DNA of 64,000 nt from Pseudomonas sp. B21-028 (GTDB taxonomy: Bacteria; Pseudomonadota; Gammaproteobacteria; Pseudomonadales; Pseudomonadaceae), in NCBI RefSeq assembly GCF_024749045.1, contig NZ_CP087184.1, positions 4,216,001 to 4,280,000 on the forward strand, given 5' to 3'. Under the pieces are notes generated by a model that saw only the letters and a program-made list of their open reading frames with translations, made no database searches and had not been told where the DNA came from. Shown here in pieces: positions 1-7,975 of this stretch (its first letter is position 1; every line of letters begins with the position of its first letter). Position numbers and translations under genes: made by a program.

Positions 1-193
1 AATACGGCAGTCCTCTCGGGTCGAGATGACTAATATGAGACCAACGCAACGGCATTGGCAGCCGGATTCCCGCGCGGGCCGATCACTTCATCGGCGAGCA
101 CTGGCGTCACGGTATTGAAGCCACGTTGCAGCATTGCCTGCATGGCTCACTACCGAGCGATAAAACAAATTGATTCCAGGCCAGGAGAATAGA
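1..193. other. Left-edge stretch with no supported gene
   Basis: No complete gene starts or ends here that I can support. An open + frame without a start codon runs from about 39 to a TGA at 171-173 and could be the tail of an upstream gene or a decayed fragment, but I recognise nothing in it. The sequence just upstream of 194 supplies the ribosome binding site for the FAD oxidoreductase. Confidence 0.4.
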
Positions 194-1519
194 ATGCCGG
201 CTCCCTTGATAACCATTGCGTCCACACCGGAGCTGCCGAAAAGCGCCGATGCCGTCGTCATCGGCGGTGGCATTATCGGCGTCTGCGCCGCCTATTTCAT
301 GGCCCGTCAGGGGATGAGCGTTGCTGTCATCGAGAAGGGCCGCATAGGAGCCGAGCAGTCCAGCCGCAACTGGGGTTGGTGCCGTCAGCAGAACCGCGAC
401 GCACGCGAATTGCCGTTATCGACCAAAAGTCTCGCGCTCTGGGAGGAGATCACCGCTGACCTGGACGAGGACCTGGGCTTTCGCCGCTGCGGATTGTTCT
501 ATCTCTCGGATAGCCAGGCCGAGCTCGACGGTTGGGCAAAATGGCGCGATTTCGCGCTCACTCAGGGGGTCACGACTCATATGCTGAGCGGCGCCGAAGC
601 CACGCAACGCGGCGCGGCAACCGGCAAGCCCTGGTTGGGTGGTGTATTTTCGCCGTCCGACGGCATCGCTGACCCGTCACGGGCGGCCCCGCTGATTGCC
701 AAGGGCGTGATCAAGCATGGCGGTTCGATACACCAATTCTGCGCAGCTCGCGGCGTCGAGACCGAAGCCGGCCGGGTGTCGGGTGTCATTACGGAAAAGG
801 GCGTGATCAAGACCCGTCAGGTAGTGATGGCTGGCGGCGCCTGGGCCTCTTCCTTCTGTGCCCAGCTTGGCATTCGCTTTCCCCAGGCGTCGGTGCGATC
901 GAGCATCATGTCGGTCATGCCGGGAGCCCAGGGGCTTCCCGACACACTTCATACCAGCGATGTGACCGTCACGCGGCGCGGGGATGGCGGTTACACGCTG
1001 GCCATTTCCGGACGGGCCTGTGTGGATCCGACGCCGCAGCAACTCCGGTTCTCATCGTACTTTCTGCCGATGTTCGCCAAGCGCTGGCAAATGCTCTCGC
1101 CCGGTGATCTGCAAGGTTGGCAGTACGGACACGAGACGCGCCGCAAATGGGCGCTCGACCGACCTACACCGATGGAGCGCGTCCGTATCCTCGACCCTCG
1201 CCCATCAGATGCAATCCTGAAGGAAACCCTCGCCCGGGCACGCCGGCTGTTGCCCGCCCTGGGCAGCGTACCCATTCAGGCAGGTTGGGCAGGCTATATC
1301 GACAGCACCCCCGACGGTGTGCCGGTTATCGACGAAGCGCAGAACCTGCCCGGGTTCATTCTGGCCGCCGGCTTCTCGGGTCACGGCTTTGGCATCGGTC
1401 CCGGTGCCGGGCGCCTGATTGCCGAACTCGCGACCGGTACGACGCCATTTGTGGACCACACCCACTACTCACTTGCCCGTCTGAACAAAGGGGTCTGGGG
1501 TAAGGTCTCCGAGTTCTGA
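194..1519 (+). CDS. FAD-dependent oxidoreductase, DAO family
   Basis: A 441-residue flavoprotein of the D-amino-acid oxidase/glycine oxidase fold, probably oxidising an amine or amino acid in the cytoplasm. The dinucleotide-binding motif GGGIIG lies near residues 24-29, followed by an acidic strand end (AVIEKG). The SSRNWGWCRQQNRD segment and the C-terminal GFSGHGFGIGPGAG segment are typical of this family. I chose the ATG at 194 because AGGAGA lies just upstream; an in-frame ATG at 170 has no such site. A strong hairpin terminator follows. The downstream porin, cupin and aldehyde dehydrogenase suggest a catabolic pathway in which this enzyme yields an aldehyde. The substrate cannot be read from sequence. 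Confidence 0.88.
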   Translation: MPAPLITIASTPELPKSADAVVIGGGIIGVCAAYFMARQGMSVAVIEKGRIGAEQSSRNWGWCRQQNRDARELPLSTKSLALWEEITADLDEDLGFRRCGLFYLSDSQAELDGWAKWRDFALTQGVTTHMLSGAEATQRGAATGKPWLGGVFSPSDGIADPSRAAPLIAKGVIKHGGSIHQFCAARGVETEAGRVSGVITEKGVIKTRQVVMAGGAWASSFCAQLGIRFPQASVRSSIMSVMPGAQGLPDTLHTSDVTVTRRGDGGYTLAISGRACVDPTPQQLRFSSYFLPMFAKRWQMLSPGDLQGWQYGHETRRKWALDRPTPMERVRILDPRPSDAILKETLARARRLLPALGSVPIQAGWAGYIDSTPDGVPVIDEAQNLPGFILAAGFSGHGFGIGPGAGRLIAELATGTTPFVDHTHYSLARLNKGVWGKVSEF

Positions 1520-1546
1520 ACATCGTTCTTCGTTCTTCGTTGTTTG

Positions 1547-1572
1547 ACGGGAGCTTTGCTCCCGTTTTTTTT
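1547..1572 (+). terminator. Rho-independent terminator after the FAD oxidoreductase
   Basis: An 8-bp perfect stem, ACGGGAGC/GCTCCCGT with a TTT loop, is followed by a run of T. It separates the FAD oxidoreductase from the porin, which therefore needs its own promoter. Confidence 0.9.
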
Positions 1573-1757
1573 ACCCGCTGGAACCACCCGCCCCTTCCCG
1601 GAAAACCAGTCATGGCCTGCTTGCGAAAACGCTTGGAAACCCATCCGGCGAGGCGCCAACCAAGCCTTCAACCCAGAAAAGCCAGCCGACATTTGCTGCC
1701 GACATTGCCTTCGATTTGAGCCGTGGATGCGGTCTGTCGAGCCATCTTTTATGCAAT

Positions 1758-1811
1758 CTGCCGAATTACTTTCCGCCCCTTGTCAGGCCTGGCGACAGCT
1801 GCGATACAGCC
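1758..1811 (+). promoter_or_regulatory. Promoter module upstream of the porin (copy 1 of a shared 54-bp element)
   Basis: This stretch aligns without gaps to 3588-3641 upstream of the GNAT gene, with 39 of 54 positions identical by my hand count. Shared blocks are CTGCCGAATT (1758-1767), CCCCTTGTCAGG with a -35-like TTGTCA (1780-1785), and a -10-like GATACA (1803-1808) after 17 bp. The invariant decamer upstream of the -35 could be an activator site. The rest of the 450-bp gap to the porin start shows no gene. Promoter function is inferred from conservation and spacing. Confidence 0.55.
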
Positions 1812-1968
1812 ACCGCGCCGAGGGCAGCAAAGAGCAGATTGTCGATGCAATGAGCTGACCGTCAGGGCTCGTCACTCTCGCGAAATTGTCCCGGAGCCGG
1901 TTCTGCCGCAGACACGTTGTCCACCGCAAGGGCAACGAAAACCAATAAGAAAATCACTGGAGTCACCC

Positions 1969-3309
1969 ATGAATGTCGTGAAACACAGCTGTCTCGCCCT
2001 GGCCGTCACCGCCACGGTCTCGCAACTGGCCGTCGCCGGTCAGCAGGAGGAGGCCAAGGGGTTTGTCGAGGAGAGCAGTCTGAACCTGCTCAACCGTAAC
2101 TTCTACATGAACCGCGACATGCGCAACGGCGGCAGCAATAGTCAGGGCATCAACGGCGCCAAGCCGGCCAGTGAGCGCAATGGCTACCGTGAAGAGTGGG
2201 CACAGGGCGCCATGCTCAACTTCGCATCAGGCTTCACCCAAGGCACCATTGGCTTCGGCACCGATGCCTTCGCTTACGGCGGGGCCAAGTTGGACACCGG
2301 CCGCGGCCGGACCGGCAACGGTCTGCTGCCTATCAGCAACAACCAAACCTCCGATGCCAATGTGCCGGACGCCTACGGCGAAATCGGGGGAGCAGTGAAA
2401 ATGCGCGTCTCCTCCACTGTATTGAAGTACGGCGAACAGCGACCGACCGCCCCGGTATTCGCCATGGGTGACAACCGCCTGTTGCCGGAAGTGGCCACCG
2501 GCTTCCAGCTGTCGAGCAAAGAGTTCGATGATCTTTTCCTCGAGGCCGGTCACTTCACCGCGTACAACGGCAGGAATTCGACCAACTCCAATGACAAGCT
2601 GGTCACCAGCTATGCAGGTGTCGAAGCCGACAGCCTCGACTTCGCCGGCGGCTCCTACAAGGTCAACGACAATCTCCGCCTGATGGCCTACACCAGCAGG
2701 GCCGAAGAGGTCTGGCGCCAATACTTCGGCAGCGCTTCCTACACCCTGCCGCTGGCCGACAAACAGTCATTGAACTTCGGCCTGACCGCCTACAAGACCA
2801 GTGACGAGGGGCAAGCCCGCGCCGGCAAGATCGACACCACCAGCTGGTCGGCCAAGGCCGCCTATACCTTCGGCCCGCACAAGCTCAGCCTGGCCTATCA
2901 GAAGATCGATGGCGACGAGACCTTCGACTATATCGGTGTCGACTCGATCTGGTTGGCGAACTCGGTGCAGTACTCCGACTTCAACAGCCCCAACGAGCGC
3001 TCCATGCAGATCCGCTACGACATCGACATGGCCAGTTTCGGTGTACCAGGCCTGAGCCTCATGACCCGCTACGTCAAGGGCGACCAGATCGATTTCACCA
3101 AAGCCGATCCCAACGGTTCCTATTTCCGTGCCGGTGCTGACGACGAGAAGCAGTGGGAACGCGATATCGAAGCCAAATACGTGGTCCAGTCAGGTTCGGC
3201 CAAGGACCTGTCCTTGCGCCTGCGCCAGGCCACCCATCGCTCCAGCTCGTATGAAACCGATGTGGATGAGGTGCGTCTGATCGTCGAATACCCACTGAGC
3301 ATCTTGTAA
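1969..3309 (+). CDS. OprD-family outer membrane porin
   Basis: A 446-residue porin of the OprD family, forming a substrate-specific beta-barrel channel in the outer membrane. It has a short signal peptide ending near VAVAG, a conserved N-terminal segment (FVEESSLNLLNRNFYMNRD), many alternating beta strands with aromatic girdles, and a terminal strand ending EYPLSIL. The start at 1969 follows GGAG and opens directly into the signal peptide, although the frame is open further upstream. Family members import basic amino acids, aromatic acids or other small nutrients. Position between the FAD oxidoreductase and the GNAT/cupin/ALDH genes suggests it imports the substrate of that pathway. It has its own promoter module and terminator. 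Confidence 0.93.
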   Translation: MNVVKHSCLALAVTATVSQLAVAGQQEEAKGFVEESSLNLLNRNFYMNRDMRNGGSNSQGINGAKPASERNGYREEWAQGAMLNFASGFTQGTIGFGTDAFAYGGAKLDTGRGRTGNGLLPISNNQTSDANVPDAYGEIGGAVKMRVSSTVLKYGEQRPTAPVFAMGDNRLLPEVATGFQLSSKEFDDLFLEAGHFTAYNGRNSTNSNDKLVTSYAGVEADSLDFAGGSYKVNDNLRLMAYTSRAEEVWRQYFGSASYTLPLADKQSLNFGLTAYKTSDEGQARAGKIDTTSWSAKAAYTFGPHKLSLAYQKIDGDETFDYIGVDSIWLANSVQYSDFNSPNERSMQIRYDIDMASFGVPGLSLMTRYVKGDQIDFTKADPNGSYFRAGADDEKQWERDIEAKYVVQSGSAKDLSLRLRQATHRSSSYETDVDEVRLIVEYPLSIL

Positions 3310-3387
3310 CGGTTTCTCCCGGTCGGCTTTTCCGCTCGTGAGTCGACCGGTTTTCTTGAAGGCTTTTTCCACGCTCCCTTTGCCTTG

Positions 3388-3413
3388 AGCGCCCATCCGG
3401 GCGCTTTTTTTTT
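3388..3413 (+). terminator. Terminator after the porin
   Basis: AGCGCCC/GGGCGCT forms a 7-bp stem with an ATCC loop, followed by nine T. It ends the porin transcript about 80 bp after its stop. The sequence from 3414 to the next promoter module at 3588 shows no gene. Confidence 0.9.
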
Positions 3414-3587
3414 GGAGATGAACTTATTGAAGGCTCAGGTGGATCTTGCCGCGCCCGGAGTGCGTCGACGCCGCCCTGTGAGGGGTAAAGCCGACTCATC
3501 CTCGCGACAAACAGCCAAGTATTTATTGCTGATGGTGAGTCTCATTTAAGTAATAAATAGGGTCTGCAAAGCTGTCACTTGGGGATT

Positions 3588-3641
3588 CTGCCGAATTGAC
3601 TCCAACCCCTTGTCAGGGCTCGTAGCAAGTGGGATATAGCC
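3588..3641 (+). promoter_or_regulatory. Promoter module upstream of the GNAT/cupin unit (copy 2)
   Basis: Second copy of the 54-bp element also found at 1758-1811. CTGCCGAATT (3588-3597), TTGTCA (3610-3615), a 17-bp spacer and GATATA (3633-3638) keep exactly the spacing seen in copy 1. It ends about 50 bp before the GNAT start. Confidence 0.55.
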
Positions 3642-3692
3642 GTTATCGCCGGTGAAAACTTGCCACTGTCCCCCCCTTAACGGAGACCTGCC

Positions 3693-4550
3693 ATGTCCGT
3701 CTCGCAGAAGCCCTCGTATCGTTATCGTCCCATGACCGCCGCCGATGTAGCGGCAGCCCACGCCTTGTCGGTCCGATTGAAGTGGCCTCACCGCCTGGAG
3801 GACTGGGCCATGCTGCAGCGTATCGCCGAGGGCTTCGTCGTCGAAGACAGCGACCGCTTGATCGGTACCGCATTCACTTGCCCACAGGGTGCTTACGCCA
3901 CCATCGGCCTGGTTATCGTCAGTGATGATTACCAAGGCCAAGGCATCGGTCGCAAACTGATGGATCTGGCCCTGGAGGCCAGCACGCCGCGCACCGCTAT
4001 CCTCAACGCCACACTGGCGGGTGCCCCGCTTTATGTCAGCCAGGGTTTTGTCGAGTTCGGCCATATCCACCAGCATCAGGGCCAGGCGCAAGCTCACGAT
4101 ACCCCTGCCCTGTCAGCCGGTGAGCAGTGCCGGCCCTTGACCGTAGCCGATCGGGCTCGCCTACTCGAACTGGCCAATGCGGGCAGCGGTCTGGACCGGG
4201 AAACCGTACTCACCGACCTGTTCGATGCGGTCGAACATGCCGTCGGTATCGAGCGCGACGGCCAACTATGCGCCTTCGCGATCCAGCGCGCCTTCGGCCG
4301 CGGCCACTGTATCGGCCCAGTCATTGCGCAGAATCCCGAGCAGGCCAAACACCTGATAGCCGCGCTGTTGGCGCAGGTGCCGGATGAGTTCGTCCGTATC
4401 GACACGCCGGCCGATCACGGCCTGTCCGATTGGCTCGACGCAGCGGGTCTGAAACAGGTCGACAAGGTCGCACAGATGGCGCGCGGGACACCCCCTCAGT
4501 CTGCCGACGGCGTCAAGCAATTCGCCGTCGTCAGCCAGGCCATTGGCTGA
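3693..4550 (+). CDS. GNAT family N-acetyltransferase, two-domain
   Basis: A 285-residue protein with an N-terminal GNAT domain (about residues 9-140) and a second GNAT-like C-terminal domain (about 145-270). The acetyl-CoA loop reads DDYQGQGIGRKLMDLAL, matching the Q/RxxGxG/A signature. Family members transfer an acyl group from CoA to an amine; the acceptor is unknown. GGAG lies 8 bp before the ATG. It is followed after 54 bp by the cupin gene and is probably co-transcribed with it. Acetylation of the pathway amine or of a toxic analogue would fit the context, but that is inference. Confidence 0.85.
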   Translation: MSVSQKPSYRYRPMTAADVAAAHALSVRLKWPHRLEDWAMLQRIAEGFVVEDSDRLIGTAFTCPQGAYATIGLVIVSDDYQGQGIGRKLMDLALEASTPRTAILNATLAGAPLYVSQGFVEFGHIHQHQGQAQAHDTPALSAGEQCRPLTVADRARLLELANAGSGLDRETVLTDLFDAVEHAVGIERDGQLCAFAIQRAFGRGHCIGPVIAQNPEQAKHLIAALLAQVPDEFVRIDTPADHGLSDWLDAAGLKQVDKVAQMARGTPPQSADGVKQFAVVSQAIG

Positions 4551-4604
4551 CGGCCTCAACGTACACCCACCTACCGCGACCCATTCCCACCTGGAGATCT
4601 CCTG

Positions 4605-5318
4605 ATGTTAGAGCCCACCTCAGTGCTGCTGGCACGCGCCGACGGCACCCCTGTCCCGACCACATTCACCGCTGGCCCCTTGAGCGCGGGAGATCCCTTC
4701 GGTGCGCAGCGCAGAACCGCCTATACCAGTCCGGGTGATATCACTGCCGGCGTGGTCGAAGCCAGCGGACAATTCAGCACCGATGAGTATCCTTATGCCG
4801 AGATGATCGTCGTCCATTCCGGACGGGTCACCCTGCAGAGCCTGGGCAGCACCTTGGAGTTGGGCCCCGGCGACAGCGCCGTGATCGGCCGCGGCTCGCC
4901 GCTACGGGTTGAGGTGCAAGGGGACGCCGTTTGGGCGTTCTGCGCCGATATCCAGAACATCGGCGAGCGCAATCCAGGTCTCACGCTGCTCGACCCGCTC
5001 GCCGCGCTCTCACCCTCCATTCCGCCGGATGCCGAGATTCTGATCAGCTCGACACCGCAATGCCGCTCACACGGCATGTTCGTCGAAGAACCGACCAATC
5101 TGCTCATCGGCGTCTGGGACTCGACACCCTATACGCGCCGGTCGCGCCCCCACAAGCTGCATGAGCTGATGCACCTGATCGAAGGCAGCGTCACCCTGCA
5201 GGCGGCGGACGGCAGCGAGCTGGTGGTCAACACCGGCGATACAGTATTCGTGCCCAAGGGCGTGCCATGCGCCTGGAAGAGCACCGTCTACGTTCGCAAG
5301 TTCTACGCCGTCAAGTAA
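4605..5318 (+). CDS. Bicupin-domain protein
   Basis: A 237-residue cytoplasmic protein with two cupin modules, about residues 40-115 and 150-235. The first contains EMIVVHSGRVTLQ and LGPGDSAVIGRG; the second contains LHELMHLIEGSVTLQ and VNTGDTVFVPKG. These resemble the DUF861/EutQ-like cupins often found in amine and amino-acid catabolic clusters, where they may be enzymes or sensors. The metal-binding histidines are sparse in the first module and better kept in the second (HKLHELMH). GGAG precedes the ATG. Its reaction is not known. Confidence 0.8.
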   Translation: MLEPTSVLLARADGTPVPTTFTAGPLSAGDPFGAQRRTAYTSPGDITAGVVEASGQFSTDEYPYAEMIVVHSGRVTLQSLGSTLELGPGDSAVIGRGSPLRVEVQGDAVWAFCADIQNIGERNPGLTLLDPLAALSPSIPPDAEILISSTPQCRSHGMFVEEPTNLLIGVWDSTPYTRRSRPHKLHELMHLIEGSVTLQAADGSELVVNTGDTVFVPKGVPCAWKSTVYVRKFYAVK

Positions 5319-5479
5319 CGCGAGCGATATTGGGTGCCGGCGGACGATATCGATCCGCGGGCACCATTCACATTCGGTCCGCGGCGAAAAGCCCGGCGCG
5401 TACAACGCCGTCATGTCCATGCTGGCGTGAGCATTCATCCTTCCCCGATCCATCGACCACTCATTACGGAGCGCACATC

Positions 5480-5674
5480 ATGGGAATAGGCGGCATCAGT
5501 ATCGGCAAATTTCTGATCATCCTGCTGATCGTGATCATGCTGTTCGGCACCAAACGCCTGAGGGGGTTGGGCTCGGATATCGGCGACACGATCAAGGGAT
5601 TCCGCAAGGCCATGGGAGATGACAACAAGTCAGCCGTTGAAGAACACCCTACGGACCAGGCCAAAAAGTACTGA
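5480..5674 (+). CDS. tatA: Orphan TatA/E-like twin-arginine translocase subunit
   Basis: A 64-residue protein with the TatA layout: a short N-terminal transmembrane helix (IGKFLIILLIVIMLFG), the FG hinge, an amphipathic helix (LGSDIGDTIKGFRKAM) and a charged tail. TatA forms the pore of the Sec-independent export system with TatB and TatC, neither of which is nearby. ACGGAG lies 10 bp before the ATG. It sits 161 bp after the cupin gene inside a catabolic cluster, an unusual place. It may be a second TatA paralogue for this organism. The longer open frame upstream overlaps the cupin end and is not translated as far as I can judge. Confidence 0.8.
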   Translation: MGIGGISIGKFLIILLIVIMLFGTKRLRGLGSDIGDTIKGFRKAMGDDNKSAVEEHPTDQAKKY

Positions 5675-5961
5675 ACGCCAATCGCCATCAGTGTCGGCAA
5701 ATATCACCGGTGGCCTTGTCCCCTGAATGCCGACTGATGCTGGCATCGCCCCATGCCGCAAGCGCGTGATCCTGCCGCGGCGCGGCCTCGAGTCGTTCTG
5801 CATTACGTTCTCGTGAGGTTGACTCGATATACAGCAGATTCTCCTTCGCCAACCTCAAGAACGGCATACCTCACCAGGGCCGCCTTGTTAGTTTATTGAG
5901 CAGACACGACATCACGATCTGCTGCTGGCAGCGCTTTCACCACTCAATGGGAGCCCATTGC
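5675..5961. other. Gap before the aldehyde dehydrogenase
   Basis: About 290 bp with no gene that I can support. It probably holds the promoter of the aldehyde dehydrogenase, but I cannot assign a convincing -35/-10 pair, and the 54-bp module found upstream is not clearly present. Confidence 0.4.
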
Positions 5962-7422
5962 ATGACTACCCAATTTTCGAACCGCTACGGCGTCGACCCA
6001 CAAATGTGTCGGCAGTTTTATATCAACGGCATGTGGTCGTCGCCGGCCCACCTGGCAACACAGCAGGTGGTCAATCCGGCCACCGAGGAAGTTGTCGCCG
6101 AAGTCGCTCGGGGTTCCACCGAAGATGTCGACCGGGCAGTGGCGGCCGCGCGCACCGCGTTTGCCGATTGGTCCGCCACCTCGGTGGAAACCCGCGTTTC
6201 GATTTTGGGAAAGATTCATGAGCTGCTCCTTGAGCGCAAGGAAGTGCTGGCCCAGGCATTGTCGCTGGAAATGGGCGCGGCCATTGGCTTCGCGCGGTCC
6301 ATGCAGGTGCCGCTGGCCGCCGAACACGTTCGGGTGGCCCGGGATGTGCTGTCCACGTATCAATTTCAGAAGGTCGAAAATGGCACCGCCATTCAACGCG
6401 AGGCCATTGGTGTCTGCGCCCTTATCACGCCATGGAACTGGCCGCTCTACCAGATCACCGCCAAAGTCGCCCCGGCAATTGCCGCCGGCTGCACCGTGGT
6501 GCTCAAACCCAGCGAACTCTCGCCCCTGAGCGCCCTGCTATTCGCCCAACTGCTGCATGACGCCGGCCTTCCACCAGGCGTGTTCAACCTGGTGAACGGC
6601 AGCGGTGTCGACGTCGGCGCAGCCATGGCAGCACACCCCGATATCGACATGATCTCCATCACCGGCTCCAACCGTGCGGGTGCCCTGGTAGCCCAGGCAG
6701 CCGCCCCCACGGCGAAGCGCGTCACCCAGGAACTGGGCGGCAAATCGCCCAATATACTCTTGCCGGACACTGACTTCGCCAAGGCCGTACCACCCGGCGT
6801 GATGTCGGCGTTCCGTAACGTCGGTCAGTCATGCAGTGCGCCTACCCGGATGATCGTGCCCCGCAACCGGCTGGCGGAAGTCGAAGCACTGGCCGCCGCG
6901 ACGGCCAATGCGATCATCGTTGGAGACCCTCGATCGGAAGACACGGTACTCGGCCCGATCGCCAACGAACCCCAGTTCAAGCGCGTGCAGACGATGATCG
7001 AGACGGGCATCGCCGAGGGTGCAAAACTGATTTGCGGCGGACCAGGACGCGTGCAAGGTTTCGAGAAGGGTTTCTACACCCGACCGACCATTTTCTCGGA
7101 CGTCAGCAGCGCCATGCACATTGCCCAGGAAGAGATCTTCGGACCGGTGCTGTGCATCATCCCTTACGACACCGTGGATGAAGCAGTCGCGATCGCGAAC
7201 GACAGCGTCTATGGGCTTGGTGCCCACGTCCAGTCCCAGGACCTGGAACTGGCGCGCGCCGTTGCCTCGCGCATCCGCTCCGGACAAGTGCTGTTGAACT
7301 ATCCGGCGTGGAACCCCATGGCCCCGTTCGGCGGGTACAAGCGCTCAGGAAACGGCCGTGAATATGGAGTCCACGGGTTCGAGGAATATCTGGAGATCAA
7401 GGCGATCATCGGGTTTGCCTGA
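5962..7422 (+). CDS. NAD(P)-dependent aldehyde dehydrogenase
   Basis: A 486-residue aldehyde dehydrogenase, normal length for the family, oxidising an aldehyde to its acid in the cytoplasm. The general base is Glu257 (TQELGGKSP) and the nucleophile Cys291 (GQSCSAPTRM); the cofactor region has ITPWNWPLYQ and KPSELSP. The start at 5962 follows GGGAG; an in-frame ATG at 5947 overlaps that site and is less likely. With the upstream FAD oxidoreductase this would complete an amine-to-acid route. It converges on the GFA gene with only five bases between stops. Confidence 0.92.
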   Translation: MTTQFSNRYGVDPQMCRQFYINGMWSSPAHLATQQVVNPATEEVVAEVARGSTEDVDRAVAAARTAFADWSATSVETRVSILGKIHELLLERKEVLAQALSLEMGAAIGFARSMQVPLAAEHVRVARDVLSTYQFQKVENGTAIQREAIGVCALITPWNWPLYQITAKVAPAIAAGCTVVLKPSELSPLSALLFAQLLHDAGLPPGVFNLVNGSGVDVGAAMAAHPDIDMISITGSNRAGALVAQAAAPTAKRVTQELGGKSPNILLPDTDFAKAVPPGVMSAFRNVGQSCSAPTRMIVPRNRLAEVEALAAATANAIIVGDPRSEDTVLGPIANEPQFKRVQTMIETGIAEGAKLICGGPGRVQGFEKGFYTRPTIFSDVSSAMHIAQEEIFGPVLCIIPYDTVDEAVAIANDSVYGLGAHVQSQDLELARAVASRIRSGQVLLNYPAWNPMAPFGGYKRSGNGREYGVHGFEEYLEIKAIIGFA

Positions 7423-7427
7423 TCGCC

Positions 7428-7817
7428 CTACGCCTCGGACCGACCTTTCCCGGCACGATCATGCTCGTATCGTGTCAAGGGAAACGCCGGCAACCAGGCC
7501 TCGCGACGCACGGTCCAGCATTCGTAGGTAGGCATCAACTGGTCAGGGGCATCCAGGCTTCCCAGGTTCACTTCGATCTCGTCACCGCTGCGGGCAAAGA
7601 CCGGCGAGCCGCAGCGGGGGCAAAAGAAGCGACCGGCGTAATCGCGGGTTTCGCCTTCGATCTTCACCGCCTCCTGGGGGAACATGGCTGCTGCGTAAAA
7701 AAGCGCGCCATGGTGCTTGCGACAGTCGAGACAGTGGCAGAGGCCGACCCGATAAGGGCGCCCCGAAGCTTCGAAACGGACGTTGCCGCACAGGCAGCCG
7801 CCGGTGAATCGGTCCAT
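7428..7817 (-). CDS. GFA/CENP-V family zinc protein
   Basis: A 129-residue protein of the glutathione-dependent formaldehyde-activating enzyme fold. The zinc ligands are visible: Cys8 and Cys10 (GGCLCG), Cys27, Cys29 and Cys32 (LCHCLDC), and Cys66 and Cys69 (CPRC). Most members have no proven reaction; some act on glutathione adducts. GAGGAG precedes the ATG. It is convergent with the aldehyde dehydrogenase, so it is not in the same operon. Confidence 0.87.
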   Translation of the reverse strand: MDRFTGGCLCGNVRFEASGRPYRVGLCHCLDCRKHHGALFYAAAMFPQEAVKIEGETRDYAGRFFCPRCGSPVFARSGDEIEVNLGSLDAPDQLMPTYECWTVRREAWLPAFPLTRYEHDRAGKGRSEA

Positions 7818-7939
7818 GGTGCGTCTCCTCTATGATCGTGTAGTCGAAATGTTCACGACGAACTCCGAAAGGCGTCATCAGTGATGACTCCTGTATTGGT
7901 TATAGATTTCATCACCGCGCTCGAACCATACAATCAACG

Positions 7940-7969
7940 AAACTGCCGCGCCCTAAGGCGCGGCAGTTT
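7940..7969 (-). terminator. Terminator hairpin after the RTX gene
   Basis: A perfect 13-bp inverted repeat, AAACTGCCGCGCC/GGCGCGGCAGTTT with a 4-base loop, lies seven bases beyond the stop of the giant RTX gene and ends in TTT on the minus strand. Confidence 0.85.
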
Positions 7970-7975
7970 GGATCG

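Noticed and set aside
1780..1811. Sigma-54 promoter in the shared module
   Set aside because: The GG and GC elements do not have the required 10-bp spacing in both copies; a -35/-10 arrangement with 17-bp spacer fits both.
1723..1968. N-terminal extension of the porin
   Set aside because: The open frame upstream of 1969 has no signal-peptide character and overlaps the promoter module; the ATG at 1969 has GGAG and starts the signal peptide.
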